A stretch of 64,000 nt of DNA from Mycteria americana. Its lineage: Eukaryota > Chordata > Aves > Ciconiiformes > Ciconiidae. Location: assembly GCF_035582795.1 (NCBI RefSeq), contig NC_134365.1, positions 131,107,577 to 131,171,576 on the forward strand, in the 5' to 3' direction. Below are positions 1 through 15,059 of this stretch, piece by piece (positions within the stretch are counted from its first letter, which is position 1; each line of letters begins with the position of its first letter). Position numbers and translations under genes: made by a program. Under the pieces are notes generated by a model. That model was not told the DNA's origin and did not search any database. It worked only from the letters and a program-made list of their open reading frames with translations.

Positions 1-654
1 CTTCGAAATTCTTTTGTTAATTGTTCAGTTTTTATAGTCTATGTTGGGCTGAGTCAGGTATTCACTCCCTGCCATGCTGGTCTGGCTAACTGAGGGAGAC
101 ATTCCCAGTCTTCTAATGAACTCAGGGAGAAACACTTATACCACCAGTTGATCCACTCAACTGTGGACAGCTGTTTAGCTAAAACAAAGGCCACTCTCTG
201 GTCCCCTTGGTTTTGAGATAAGTCAGCTTCTTTGCAACAGCTGTGGTCAGTCAAACCCTGCATTATTCCCTGAGCTTCATGGGCTCATTTCCTTGCCCAT
301 CTTCTCTGAGCCTTCTTCCATTGTAGGGGTTCATTGGCCAGTCACAATTAGTCTTATTTGTAGACTTAAAAAAAATCATCAGGGAGAGTAAATTCAAATA
401 CAACTAAAAAACATGGAACAGAAAGTGCTAGAGTCAGTGGATAAGGAAAAAAAATAGTATTGATATAAAGATGATAAAGCTGGAGTTTAGCCATGCTCTG
501 AGATGCTGTATGGAAGCAACCTGTTCTAGTAGGTGGAATACCTCCTTCTGAGGCATGCTATTCATAACCTGTGTCACCACCTGGCACTACAGCTGGTGAA
601 ACTATCTAGTATCTATATAAACCTCACTGAGTAACTGTCTCACCATCATGAATA
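1..654. other. Intergenic, no gene seen
   Basis: Unique-looking AT-rich DNA. Open frames are short and give no recognisable protein. Confidence 0.6.
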
Positions 655-845
655 GACATTATTTTCAAAATACGCCTCTGTGGTAGGAAGATATTAGCCC
701 TCTTTCACAGGCGGGAAATTGAAGTCTGAGACAGACTGTTTTATCCAAGGTCAGTCACAGTATCTGCTGTCCAAGCTGGGAAATGAACAGACATCTCCAC
801 AGTCTTACACAAGTACACTGCCAACATCCCATCTAATTCTCTCTT
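655..845 (-). repeat. MIR-type SINE remnant
   Basis: Read on +, the segment follows the complement of the MIR core: GGTAGGAAGATATTA, a TTTCACAGGCGGGAAA stretch matching the usual TTTACAGATGAGGAAA, then CCAAGGTCAGTCACAG and AAGCTGGGAAATGAAC, and a tail resembling the MIR 5' end. The order and spacing agree over about 170 bp with many substitutions, as expected for an old amniote SINE. The family call is from memory of the consensus. Confidence 0.65.
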
Positions 846-3800
846 TCTGTTTATATTGAATATGACCTTAATTTAGGCTTGATATCGGCTTAAAATAAGC
901 TGCTGCTTGCAAGCCTCTTGCAAGCTTGTAAGGAGTTAACACGGTTGAAGCTAAAACTTTCAGTAAGCGCGAGTTATTTTAATTAAAGCCCGCAACAGTA
1001 TGGTATTTTTTCTACAAACAACAAGGACATAAGTCTCTACACAATAACTTTTTCAAATAATTAAAGAGAAAACTAGGTCAATGTCAAGGATTAAGTGGTA
1101 CAGCAACACAAAGTTAATCAAAGTTAATATTTAATTCACCAGGAGAATAATCCCGTTTTGTTGTGTTCCAGACTACACTTTTAAATGAAGTGCTAAAATG
1201 GAAATGTAATAGTGTTTCACTTTATTTCTTTTCAATTCTTAGCAATTCTAAGTTATGCTCTGTAACGTCACATCTTCCATTGCTGTTAAAGCACATAATA
1301 CCTCAGGGGTCCATGATTCCTGTAGCACAGTAGAACGTGTTAGATCTAAAGTCTGAAATTTATAGTGCCAAATTCGTATCATTAAGACAACTATATGGAC
1401 TTTTATAATCAAGGTAACAGTGATAACACTTTCAGTTTCTATACCCGTAATTTTCAGGTTCTTTGCATGAAGAAAAAACTTCAGAAATAAAAATAGATAA
1501 AATCTCTTACTTTATGCTTTAAGATGGTGATTATCTAGAGACCCATTAACACATGGGAAAAAAATACAGCATCTAATGACAAGCAGATGAAACAGGTGGT
1601 AAACAGAAATAAATAAAGGTATCATTGGGAAAGCACAATAGGCAAATTTACTTCACTATTACATTATTGTGAAATTCTGGAATTCCTTCAATGCAGTGCC
1701 AGCATTTTTGTTAAACGATGCCTTTTTTCTCCCTCTCTGAGGAACATTATATTTCTATTGTCCTTGGTATCTCTTCAGATTTTGTTATTATGAAATCATT
1801 TCAGAAGAGTGTTTCTAGTGAAAAGAACACTTGGCTTGTCACTGTTCTTTGCTTTCTGAATAATGTACATCATGTTTTTAAAGGTCATAGATGGAACTTT
1901 TAATAAACAAACTTTTCTTTAGACAAAATCATGTCACTTAGGTGTACAAAGTCATAAACATTTTTGGTTTTCATTCTTGTTTACCAGACAGTCAAAGCAT
2001 AGACACTGAGATAGAAGCTGAGCTGTTCTACTTACGTTTTTCAGCTGACCATAACCATTTTAAATCTCAGAAAAATAAACTCAAAAAACTCTCAATACAA
2101 TCACTAAGTCAAGGAAACCAAACAATAAAAGAAGTGGATACAAGATACCTTTTTTCATTACTGAGTTACAAGGAAAAAGGCAAATCACAATATCACCAAT
2201 AAAATCCTAGTCTCTGTTGTCACTGTATGTTATGATGATGTAGCTAATGAAAGTTATAGGAACTTAGGAACTGTTATGCACAACATCCAAGGAAAGCTGG
2301 ATTAATGCTAATGGAGCTCAGACTAGCCTGGGACACCTGTAACAGATGCTATAAACTCCTCTGGACAGTGGCCTACACTTTTACAATTCTGTGAATTACC
2401 ACATAAATTTATAACATATTACAAATTTTCAGTATCATATTTTAAATATAAAATGCCTCTGCTTTGAGTGATTGCTTTTCCATAAAGAAAACATATCAGT
2501 CTATTGTGTACTTTAAACCTCTGGACCTTTGCTCTTTTACTTCACAGCACATCACAGTATAATTGCATATGACAGTATGTGTCTGTATGGTATACTTGAA
2601 ACTGTTAGACTGACAACTATGTACCATAAACTGCAGTCTAAAAATATCATTGTTAATGTGCTGAAACATCATCTTGTTGAGGTAATTTAGAGCTATAACA
2701 CATTTCGCTTCACCTTCCCTGTCTCTAAGCTTTGTGGTGCAGTTCTTCTATTGTCCAATAATCATCACAAAAGCGGGTATACAAAAAGGTGAATTTCAAG
2801 TAAACAGAAATGAAAAATTAACTCAAAGAACTGTGTAATAAAAACAATGGAAGTGGTGCAATAGACATTTATGTGATTCAACAAGGAGCTGTGCAAGCTA
2901 ATCAGAAAAAAAATAGTGATTTTATGCACAGTTCATGCAGTATGGATGGACATAAAATTGGCTCTAACCTGTAATAAGAGTTTACTTGCCTATTCTGTTG
3001 CTTAACTTCTGATTCCTGAGCTGGTGGATAAATTTGGTTTTATTGCTGTTCTACAGCAGATACAGTTTAAACTATCTGCTATTATTTTCCAAAGCCAAAA
3101 GTGACTATCGGCTTAGCAGTGCAGGATTTGGCATACTTAAGACTTTAATGATCTACTCTGAAACAGTATTTGTGAGTATCTGGAGGTTTATGTACTGAGA
3201 AACATGAAACTCTGCTGTATCCTTAATTCTGTTGCCGACTTGCTTGTAACAGTAGATAAACCACACTTATCTATTTCTCTTTCTGTAATTTATTATAAAT
3301 AATGAAAAGGACAGGCTTTGTCTATCCCTAATTTACAACACATAAATAAGGAATTACAAGCAATTAGCAAAATGAGGCTCTGATTTACAATTTAAAAAAA
3401 AAAGCCCAAACAAAACCCAACAGAAAATTCCAGGATATGTTGGTTTGAATAAGGAGAGACTGATTTTATTTCATCTTTACACAGATACTAAGCTACTTAC
3501 CCTCTACTGGCTATGCTGAATATTTTTTCTAAATATTACTAGCCTCATCACTCAGACCGCAAGTTGCTCATTGTATTTTAGGAGGCATATTATCCTCTAA
3601 TGAATCAGCTGCAGCTTTCATTGGAGTATGGACAAATTCTTCTCTACAAATGGAATTTCAACAAGTAACTTACAGACTATAGGTATAGGAGACTGGGTAC
3701 TCAGAAAAGGTGCAAAGTCATCTACAGCTGCCTATATGCTAGTGCCAGGCAGTTTGGTAGTGTTGTTTTTGCACTTACATGCACAGAATTTGCCCTTCCT

Positions 3801-6800
3801 CTGCTGATGTTATGAGAAAAGCCTCATAGGCTTGTAGGAAAAGTAAGAGAAAGCCAGCACAGTTTCATAATGTCCTGCTGATAAGAATGTCTGAACTATT
3901 ACAGTCTATTTGAAAATGTCCTTGGAGCTTTTACTTAAGGTTCTCTGGGGGAAAGAAAAGAAAAGTCCTAATAGATCATTCTTCTAATAGTAATGATAGC
4001 AAATAGAACTGATATCAGTAAGCTGTTTTATATCAGGAAAAATTGCCTCCTGTTTATTTTAAAATAACACAGTTGAACCACATCTGTACTGTCTCATCTC
4101 ACACGTTTTCTGGAGAAAGGGCTTCTCCTGCTCATTATTTAGTAAGGGAATAATAGAAAAAAAAAGGTCATTGAAAAATGGGCACTAGAAGCCTTGCTGA
4201 AATAATGTGTGGATATTCATAGTCTCTCTACCTATGACAACACTAAGTTGTTTGAGACAGTAAGTGAAACACACACTGTAGTCCCGCTTCAACAGTGATG
4301 CATGGTATACTCTGCATTTCTCTTTACCAAGTAATGACAGGAACATATTACTGTCTACTAACTGAAAAATGGCCCAGGCATTTTTGTTTACTGATGAAAT
4401 TTTTTTGAAGGACTAAAAAAAAATTCTCCATATTGTGGTAAGACAAATGGTTTTGAGTTAGGTTGAGTTAGGCCAAACAAAGCAGGGAAGAACAAAGCAG
4501 GGAAAAGCAAGCTTCAATAGTGAAAGCTACAGAGAACCCTGAACTAGGAATCATAAGGGAAGAGAATGCTGAAGATAGGGTTACTGTCTTGCTTTGTTTT
4601 CTGATTATCACTAGATATTTCAAGTCAAAATCCAGGAATCAAATGTGTCTGACACAAGAAAAAGTGAGGCTTTTTCACAATACTTTCTGCAAAGACTATA
4701 AACAATATTTGTTACACACATCATTCTTGTTGAGTTGATACGGTAAAAATGAAGAATCTTAATTCCACTACAGGTTTTCCAACAACTGCATTAACCATAG
4801 GAAAGAGGAGTCAGACTTATTTTTTACTTGTTTGAGCATGTAGAGAAGACCTGTCTTAAATATAAGGGAAAGATTTAACAAATTAAATATAAAAGAGCTT
4901 GAAAGGAAAAGAAATCCTCTAGGCTTCTATTAAATCCATGAGAAAAACGATCAAATGCATCACTAACACAATAGTCCCTGCTCAGAACAGAACTGGGACA
5001 GAGTTAAATCCTTCCTTGTGTGGAGACACAGAGGAAAAGAAATACTCTTTGTTATTGAAAAATCACATAACTATGCCTATATTTTTGGCCAGTGACATGC
5101 AACAATCTTGCCCAGAGATTTATATCCAGTGAGAAGAAAGAGAAGTTAGTTCATTTGCTCTTTGCATGGAGACTAACTAAAGTATATGGCCTTTATCCTC
5201 CCCAAACCTGAATGCAGGAGCAATCTGGTTTTACTGTTTACATACTTCACGGCAAAGTCTTGTTCGTCTTAGTACATATTTTCCTTCAGAGGAAAGGCTA
5301 AAATGAGAATAAAAGTAATTATAAACCAAGAGGACAAAAAAATAGTGAATTTGCCTCATGAATCGTCTTGGTACAATTTAACCATTGACTGATCAAAACT
5401 AATTGATCAAACTAATTACGTAGACGTAAAAGCGTAGACACAAAAAGACATAATTAATACAGTATGAAACTGCATAAACAGATTCTGGGGTACCTTCTGC
5501 CTCCCTTAGGTCCTTATGAGTACAAGTAGTATTACAGATTTCAGAAGAAAGATACAGAGCACAGGTTACTAGATGTGACAAAATGCAGCCTTAAAAAAGA
5601 GAAAGGAAAACTAAGTTTTTGAAATATGAGAATTCTGCTGGACAAAAAGTACACTCAAATGGAATGGATTTCATCTACACACAAAGTATGTATATCTATA
5701 TATCTCTCTATACATAATTATGTACAAAACATATGAACATATTTCAGAAAACTGAAAATAAAGCCCAGTCAAAAAATCATCTAAGAAGAATGAAGTGCTG
5801 TGAAGACAGAATGGGAGCAGGAGAAGCAAGACTGAACCTTGAAGTGTACAAAACATGCAAATAAGACAGTTACTTTGCCTTTAATAACAATAAGCTGTAA
5901 CAGCAAAGAACATGGAGAAACTTGTAGGCTTTGTCATCTGAACTTTGAGATGCCAAGAGTGTTTTCAAGGCCCTCAGTGTGGATGCATACTCCAGCTGTA
6001 CCCTGAATCCAAGACATTATGCGATTGTATCAAGACATGTTTCAATCCTAAATCATCCCCTCATCTCCAGTGCCTAGGCTCGGTGCTCTGTTGCACACGA
6101 ACTCGAGGACATAGAGAAGTTTGTACTTGCTGCTCAATGTAACTACTGAACCTATCATCACGTTCTTATTTCTAATCTGTCCAATCTGTGGCAGAACCAA
6201 GGCAATTTGTGTGTCACACTCTCTGTAACTGCAGGCCCGAACGTCATATGGATGATAAACTTTTGTAAGTAGTAAAAGAACGATGTACATGAAACCAGTA
6301 TCTGCCAGCAGTGCTGCAAGTGCTGCAACCTCTCAGCTATAGAAATGCATCTATTATCAGTTAAAAATCAATGCTGCCAACCATCAGGGTGGACAGCATC
6401 CAATTAAAACAAGTGAGAATGTACAAGAAAGTACATTATTTCATTTTAGGAAATTACTCTTTCTTTAAAAATGAACTTAATACTCTGGTCAGAGTAAAGA
6501 TGAACATGGATTATTTAGTATACACTAGACACAGCCTAGTGCCACATAAATATGGAGTGGAGGGTAAAGCAAAATTGATTAGATCTCTAGCTTATCTATT
6601 AGTGATCTTGGATTTTTTCATACACAACATATTGTAGTGTTTCTACAGTTCTGAATTCTAAGTAACAGAATGCTCTAATGCTGTAATGAATATGCAAGGT
6701 ATGCAGAATGTGTCTTCTGCCTTCTTTTGCTAGAGCTTCTTTTGCTCTAAGATCCTCTCTGTGCCATTCTCATCTTTTCCCAGTGAATGAAGCCAGGGCA

Positions 6801-9800
6801 GAAAAAGCCCAACAAGACAGGTAGATTTTCTCTATTTCACTGGTGAAAATGTCTGTTAGCAGAAGTGCAACCAAGAAGTAAGGAATAAACCAAGCCAAAT
6901 ATCCAAATCTGTTTGAATCATTTGGTTTGAATTTAGGTATTACAGGACTAAATTGCAAGGCTATGATAAAGAGGTGAACTGAGAGAGAGAGGTTTAACTT
7001 AATTTAATTAGGTCACAAAGGCACATTCTCCGACATTCTAAGTTTGCAAACATTATGCTCAGACCAGATGTCCTGAATCCACGGAAAATAATCATATGTC
7101 TGAAGTTAAGCACTGACAGAACTTTCCATGGGTTTGGGCCTTAAGTAATGCAGTTAACACTCATGATAAAACACAGAATGTGAAATGTAAAACTAAGGAC
7201 TAACTTGACCCCATAAAGGTAGGATGCAATTTATATGAACACTGGTCAAGCTTCTGCTCCCCCTGATTACTGACTGAGCACCTTTTAGGACTTGGCTCAC
7301 CTATGACCTTTTGGTACTGCACAGACTCTGAATAAATGAATAAAAAACTCACCATAACTAGAGGACTGAGTAGAAACTAATTCAAAGACATTAAAAATAT
7401 TAGCCATAAAATAAAATAATAGTTATTGAGGGAAAGGAATGGATGGAAGGACAGATGGATGATGGATGGCTCTCAGAGTCAAAATAAAATGAGCTAGAGG
7501 GCAAATCCTCTCTACAGTTCACAACCTCTCAGAACAACTTTCTGATATAACTATGTCTGAATCATACTGCAGGTCATGAATTGTTTTTCAGTCACTCTTG
7601 TTATCCTGATGTTTTTTCCAATCACTTATTAAAATAAGCTATTTTCTAGGGGTTCGGGTTTGGTTTTTTGTTGTGTTTTGGTTTTTTTGTTTGTTTTTTT
7701 TTCCTGTCTCCTCCCCTTCCCCTCCTCCCCCATTAATTTCCAAATCAGTGGATTTGATTCAGTGTTCTTATTTTTTAACCAAAAGATTTAGGGCATCCCC
7801 AGACTGGTAAGTTGAACATTGAGCTACAGGTTCAAACCATTTACCTATTCATTTTCAAAAATACTACTCCTGTAACCACTAGGAAATCCATTTGCATTCT
7901 TATTACACACTTCTATGATCTAAATAAAAAATAAAACCAAAGCTGGCAGAGAAGGTTCTATGAAAATCTTTAAAACCAATAGTAAATCAAATGAATCTGT
8001 GTTGCTCTGTGATCTTCACTCTAATTGATTAGTGTGTTTTAAGAAAGCAATCGACTTTTCAGCAGTCATCAGATCTTGAACTTTTCAATTCATTAATACA
8101 GTCATGATCTGCTTCAGAAACACCTGCATTGTTTCAGAAGGGATAAAGTACATCCATATGGTGTATGATTACATATTACCGAGGCAAATTTAATATCATC
8201 CCTGGCATATAAATCTGAAATTTATGGAAATTTCTTCTTTTCTCTTGGCATAAGCAAAAAAAAAATGGTTTGCTTCTTGAACTAGATTTTCTCCATTGCC
8301 CTGAGTTAAGTACTTAATTCGCAGGTCCAGAAAAAAGGACTAAGCGTGTAAGACCATATGACCATAGAGGTAATAAAGCTACTTAAAGCAGAACATAACT
8401 GTACCAGTTTACTGAAAAAAGTCAACAAAAGAATTCAGTCACAAGCACTCATTTAAGGGTGAATTTAATGGAAATAAAAAATTGCATACATTTTTCTGAC
8501 GATTTGGTGTTTAATTAAAAAAACAATCACATATCTCTTACATACAATTAAGTACCAAATAAATCTTTTGATATTCAGCAAAGAGTCTTATCTACTGGGA
8601 AAATGTAGATATGCTTTGACTATACAAATTTTGCTCTGCCTACTTATTCTACCCATCTTGTTTCCATTCCCTTCTGCATGGCTCTTGGCCTGCAATGAAG
8701 AAGCTAAACAAATGTAAAATTGCTAAAGCAAAGAGCAATGTGTTTCTCTATACATAACTCCAGGGTTCATTATTTTTAGACCTGTTTTCATCAGTTCACT
8801 ACGGGACTGTTAAGCTGTACTCTTTCACTGACCAGAATTGCTGGGCTGAGCAGAGTTACATGCCTTGATAGTAGATATGTGATATGCAACAAGGTTATCA
8901 TGTAGGTACAGCTGTAAATTGGGAAAATAGAAGTCATTCCTTCTTCATTAACCCACTATTTATCACTGAATTAAAACCTGAAGTTTTCACTCGTTGTTAA
9001 CAGTCAAATCAGGGATAATAGCATGCAAATTGTGTGTATTAAGTTGGTGTCTCACAATGTTGGCTTTTTTTTCCAGATAGTGTCCTTGAGGATATTAAGT
9101 ATATGCTTAATTTCAGCATAATGCTAGGTTTCTGCACCGGAAAATCTCTGTCACTCGATCTTCTTCCTGTTTGTTTATGTTTTCATTTAACTTAAGCAAT
9201 TTAACACAAAGAACTAAAATACCACTCTGATGCCTTTAGATGGTTATGAAAGAACAGGCCCTTCTATCCAGCTTTTCTAATGATATTTTCTTCTTCCCAG
9301 CTCCCCTTCCCCAGGAACAGTGCATGTTTTCAAGAAATGTGACACAGATGTGAGATTGTAATTTCTGTGTTTTGGAGAAAACTACCACAGATATGACTGG
9401 ATCCTGAAGTTAGGGGCCCTATAATGGTTATACAAGCATTTTCAGAGAAAAACTCAGGCTTTAGAGAATGAACACCTGCATGAAACCACCACACGAGGAA
9501 ACAAAGAAGATCAAGGAAAATGGAAGGGGAAGTTTTGTAGAATTTAATCTGCCGTGGAATATTGACTGGGTGGTAAGGCCTCTGGCACATCATCAGCAGA
9601 GGACAAATAGGCCAATGTTCCTGATGGTGGTACTAGAAATGCTGATTACTCCATTGATGTTAACTTCTACTATTTCTCTAGAAGTGGCACTTTGATCTAG
9701 AACATTTAATAGCCAGCATGATTCACACCTTTGTGAATAGTGCTCACATTTCTCAGTGCTTCATTGATGAGGAAATTGGCTGACCTCTGTTTCAGCTGAT

Positions 9801-12800
9801 TAGAGAACCAAGTTTCCAATTTGTTTTTGTATGTTCAGCCAAATGAACATACCATATTGAATATGGCCTGCGATATTTTAACATTAAGGTGTATGCCCAG
9901 CCTGGTGTGGAATGGGGAATGAAGCAGGGAAGCCATAAGATTTAGGATTAATCTTAGCCTCATTGAATCTAGGAGAAAATTTGCTGCTGACTTAAACAAA
10001 GCCATAATTCCACTGGTAGATTTGCTCCCCAATTCTGTTTTTGATTTGCTAAATAACCTCAGGCAAATAATTCCACCTCTTTGTTGCTTGTCCTCTCTGG
10101 CTTTGATCCTCGTCAGTCAATTGTGACAGTCAACTGTTGACAGTCTCTTACTACTAGCTACAGAGTTCCTAAGCACAATGCCACTCTTATCTCAGTCTTT
10201 AGTTATCATCATCCTACATAAATGACAATATAAAAGCAGACTGTATCAGGAAATCCATGAGCACTCTGGATTTTCACTAGGGCCAGTTGCAGAATTGCTG
10301 GGGATAATGATGAGTACTTACACATGAACCCTCACTGAAGAGAATCTTTTGATAGCTACAGACAAGAGCAAACACCTAATACAGAAAACTGCAGTACTCT
10401 CAGACGCATGGCATTGAAAAGAGTGTATTGATACAGAGTACCTATAAACCAGACAAGGTGAGAGAATTTAGAATAGGCTCTCTCACCACATTCTTTGCCT
10501 TGCACTTGTAGCACAGATTACAGACGATATGTCTGTTTCTGTGTCACAAAGCCTACCGCGTGTCAACACTTACTCAGAGCAGGGCAATTTAGGGTGACAA
10601 GTACTACTTGAAATATGTCCTTTAACTTTCCTTAATTGTCAAACTTTAAGAGTTATCTTAAATTTAATTTTGTTGCATTTAAGGTCCAGCTTTACGATGA
10701 TATAATTTATTTTGGACATTACCGGTGACATTGTTCTGCCTGTCAATGGAAACATGAAGGAATATCATTATAATGAATATCCATGGACTGACATAAATCA
10801 CTCAAAATACTTCAGATATGCATGGAGATTTTCCATTGACCCTGTAATGACTTTAATAAAACTGTTTCAACATGAGCTGTGTCAGCAACAGAGATATGAA
10901 ATGATGGTGTTTCAGCAACATCACCTCAGCTTTTAACTGTTTTGGAGAAACACTGTTAATTTTCTTTTAGTAGTGTATCATCCTTCCCAAATTACAGTCT
11001 CACAGTACAGCATAGACACCATATGCCAGGAACACATGGGATTTCCTTTGTATGTTGCTTCATAACATCAGGGAGCTGTAGTTATTACTTGGATCAAATC
11101 AAAGATATTAGGAGTATGTCTACTCATCAAAATGAAGATGTGAAAGCACTGTAGCTTTAACTTAGCCATAGGAATGAAGGTGATATAACTGACAGCCTGG
11201 AGGACTTGGACGGTGACTGTCATTTCCATCGTGTCATTGCTACTCCTTCTAGACTTACTAAAGCTACTCGTTTAATTTTGTGGGGTGGATAAAAACCTTA
11301 AAGGACTTTCTTTGAACAGTTGGAGGCACTGCAATTTTACACCAGCCCTAACACTGGTGTAATTCCAGTAATCAGAGAAGAATGCCATGAATCAGGGCGG
11401 CGTTCAGCATCTACCACAGAAGGGAGTCAGACTTTTCATATCCTTCGGTAAGCAAGACCTTGGGAAAAAAAAAAACAAAACACACTTGCACAGTTTCAGT
11501 TATAATAAGGTAATTTTTCTCTCTCCTCTCTTCACATTTTTAATTATAGTTTGATCTGCTTCAAAGTGAACTGGTCTTTGCTTACCTGGAAAGACTGGCA
11601 AAGATTCAGGCTGGCTTGGACATAGAAACTTTTATAAGAACTGAATTGCTATGGGACTTGGAGGTGGAAGGGAAGAAGATTGTTGAGAGGAAAAGGAGGT
11701 CTCCAGGGAACTTCTGGGATTTGTGTGTGTAACAGACCAACCCTTGTGAAGTTTGGTAAAGAAAAGCACACAAGTTTGCTTTAGGAGAAGTAAAAAGAAG
11801 CTACAGAAGTAAAAAGAAGCTACAAAATACCAGATTAAGTTTTCTACGCTTTATGTGGGAACTATTATTGTAAGAACAGAACATAGCTAATTAAAAGTAA
11901 GAAGTCATGCTTCAAATGAAAAGTAAACATGGCTGTTTTACTCCAAACTATCCCTCATGTAATTGCTAAAAGTTTTAGATATTAACATCTACAATCAGCA
12001 ACATCCTCATTTCTCATTCTCAGGCCATGCTCCTGAAGTTCTGAGATTAAAAGTCCAAGGTAATGATGTGATTTACTGCGTTACGGGTGTATGGAGAAAA
12101 CTTGCCCTTGAAAAGAGTGAAAGATTTAAACTGAATATGTTTATGGATGTAAGAAAGAGACAATAAGTGTCAACAATTACAATTTAGTGGGGTTTTTTTC
12201 TCCTTCTGATGTGGACCCTCTGCATGGTGCATACTGGTAAGCAAAATAAATGATGGTGTGAAAGGAAGAATTCTCAATCTTCCTCTTCTAAGGCAACCAC
12301 ATTTTCGAAGGCAAAACCTGGAAAGACATGCCTTGAGATGATAGCAAAATTAGTGAAATAGCAAAATAGTCATATTCTAGTGAAATTTCACTAGAAACAG
12401 AGAGGTACATGAAGTACGGTTTCCACAGGTTGGAAGGAGAAAAAGAGGATGCCTGCCTTCTCTAAATCCAACTCCTTATCCTGTTCCAAAACAAAACTAA
12501 CCAACCCCCTAACAAGAGGTTACCAAAAAGAATAAACAGAAATATATTTATCAATCTTTCCTATTTCTATGGACCAACTATCTTAATTCTGTCTGTCCTT
12601 AAAAGGTCTCTCTCCTCTTGCAAGCTTTACTGTATTTTCAGTTCTTTTTCCTTTTCCTTTCTCTATTTCTCATCACTTCAAAATTTTCCACTTCCAGTTT
12701 TCTATGTTAAAGTTTTCCTCAACATGCCCACTTACTGTCCTTCATTTTTTATTTCACATGTACATCTTATGGCTACTCTATCACCATCCAGTGGCAGTGC

Positions 12801-13819
12801 CTTCGATCCTTCTTTGCAGTGACCTATTCTTTTGCTCATTCACACATTTCTCCTCCATCATGGGTGCTTCTCACCTAGCAACAAGATGCGTGTGTTTCAC
12901 TTGCTTGCCCCTCTGAACTAAAGCCACTAGTACGGACATTGGAGACTAACAATGTTTTGCTCAGTAACTTTTCTGTTCAATGCTTTGCATTTTCCTGGAT
13001 ACCCAGTAAAAAACCCTCAGCAGTTGATTCAGTAATGATAAACAAACTTCCTCCTCTTTTAATTCAGCATTCAGTGTCTCTACCTTCTTGTCATGGTCAC
13101 TGAAAAACCCACAAACCCTTCATATTCACCAAATGTAGAAGGAGTGTAACACTAGCCAATAATATTAATTTAAAGATTATTAAATCACAAGAAAATTTTA
13201 TTTTTTATTTCAGCTCCCTGTGTTATCCCACAAGTGTGAGGTCATTTACCCGGTGTGCGAGACACCAATATACACACAGGGCAGAGGTATTTTTATTCCA
13301 TGTCTGCGCAGAGATGGGTGCTAGGTGCTAGCTTTGTGGAGCTAGCACCAAAATGAATGAAATGAGCTAGTACCAAAATGAAATGAGAAAGGTGTATATA
13401 TATAACTCAATGCTGTAAGCTCTTTTTCATCTTTGCTTCTAAGCAAATAAAAGAAAAATAACACATAGAATGTGTTATCCAGAAGTTAACATAATATAAA
13501 TGGCATTCTCTCATGGAAACACACTAATTTCTAGTTCTAAATTAAGTTCCTTTATTGCTTGATTAGTATTCATAGCAGAACAATCTAAACTTTATTAAAT
13601 TGATTGCCTATGACACCCTTATTGAACAATTAAGTCTGAAATACCATATGATCCTTGATTCCTGTGGGTTTTTAAGTGAAATTTATGCTATTGATTTCAG
13701 TGTTACTATCCCAGTATTTAGAGGTTTCAGAATGTTCTGAGAAGTGGACCTAAAAAATGCAAGCCTAACCACTCAAGTCTGTAGACATGCAAAGTGTCAG
13801 AAGATTCACACTCTCACAA
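846..13819. other. Intergenic, AT-rich, no gene seen
   Basis: No exon, RNA gene or intact element was recognised. It holds minor simple repeats: a doubled CTTGCAAGC (906-925), a doubled AACAAAGCAGGGAA (about 4477-4505), a G/T-rich then C-rich tract (about 7650-7735), GGAT-type repeats (about 7437-7468) and an exact 19-bp duplication at 11787-11824. Confidence 0.6.
11787..11824. repeat. Exact 19-bp tandem duplication
   Basis: GAAGTAAAAAGAAGCTACA occurs twice head to tail with no mismatch, which suggests a recent slippage or duplication event. Confidence 0.9.
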
Positions 13820-13998
13820 TTTCTTTTCTTTTCTTTTCTTTTCTTTTCTTTTCTTTTCTTTTCTTTTCTTTTCTTTTCTTTTCTTTTCTTTTCTTTTCTT
13901 TTCTTTTCTTTTCTTTTCTTTTCTTTTCTTTTCTTTTCTTTTCTTTTCTTTTCTTTTCTTTTCTTTTCTTTTCTTTTCTTTTCTTTTCTTTTCTTTTC

Positions 13999-14029
<31 letters not shown>

Positions 14030-14166
14030 CTTTTCTTTTCTTTTCTTTTCTTTTCTTTTCTTTTCTTTTCTTTTCTTTTCTTTTCTCTTCTCTTCTCTTC
14101 TCTTCTCTTCTCTTCTCTTCTCTTCTCTTCTCTTCTCTTTTCTCTTCTCTTCTCTTCTCTTTTCTC
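13820..14166. repeat. Large TTTTC then TTCTC pentanucleotide array (AAAAG and AAGAG on the other strand)
   Basis: About 347 bp of pure pyrimidine on +. The first block (to about 14085) is TTTTC units, broken once near 13996-14010 by an extra-T unit. The second block, from about 14086, is TTCTC units with two further irregular units. All six frames stay open because neither pentamer can form a stop codon, so long low-complexity reading frames here are artefacts. The purine/pyrimidine strand asymmetry favours triplex-type structures and length instability. Confidence 0.98.
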
Positions 14167-15059
14167 CAGCATGTAAACAGGACATGAATAAACAAAGACT
14201 TCTAAGTCCTGTCATTTTCTCCTGCCTTGCTTGTGCAGCTAGTGATAAAGAGAAGCAAAATTATCTGTCCACATGACTCTGCTAACCTGGCTAATATTTT
14301 TTTCCTCAGAAATACTGTTTATGATGTTCTCTAATGATGCAAGGTCACAGAGTAAGCATTGCAAAGTAGTATCAGTTCAGCTTGCAAGGTAGTATCAGCT
14401 TGGGGTACACATCTGAGATGGAAGTACCTGGTGCAATAATATCTACGACCACACATACTAGAAGCTACACTGTAGAAGACACACAATGTGTCTTAAGAGC
14501 TCTGGAGATGCAAGAGGAATTATAGTAAAATCGATGTACTACTGGAAAAGCGAAAGAGGGCATCTGAGAAAAAACCCATCTAGAGCTATTGCCAAGAAGT
14601 ATTATGAAGGTGGTGATAGTAGCTAAAAAAAAATATACAAGTCAAACAATTAACGGATTTGAGATAATGAAAGAAAGTTGCTGTAAAAGAAGGCATACAT
14701 TTGACTACTGTAGTGAGTCACTGTGTTCTAGCAACACCATAAAGGTATTTTTAAAAATAATTGGCAAGTGTTGAATCAATGTTAATAGTTTTGCAATACT
14801 ATCCACAGTATCTTAATACTTATCGCCTGTTTAACAGTTGATGATTACCACTTTAAGGCTCTGAAATGGCTTGAGTATCCACATCTTAATATCCAGCACA
14901 AAGTGGGAAGAAGTTTGCAGCTTTGCCTACATTCTTTACCAACCAAGGCTGACTTACAATTCAAGTGCTTCACTACAGGCTTGCAATTCTGCTTGTCATT
15001 ACATTTCTTAGTTACACTCTACCTGCAAACGTACCCAATTGCATCTTTGTTTAGCTGAT
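14167..15059. other. Intergenic, no gene seen
   Basis: AT-rich unique-looking DNA after the pentanucleotide array. No coding or repeat signature recognised. Confidence 0.6.

Noticed and set aside
13744..14276. Several 129-160-residue open frames on both strands
   Set aside because: They are the pentanucleotide array read in every frame. The proteins are Phe/Ser/Leu or Lys/Glu/Arg repeats, and no stop can form in the array.
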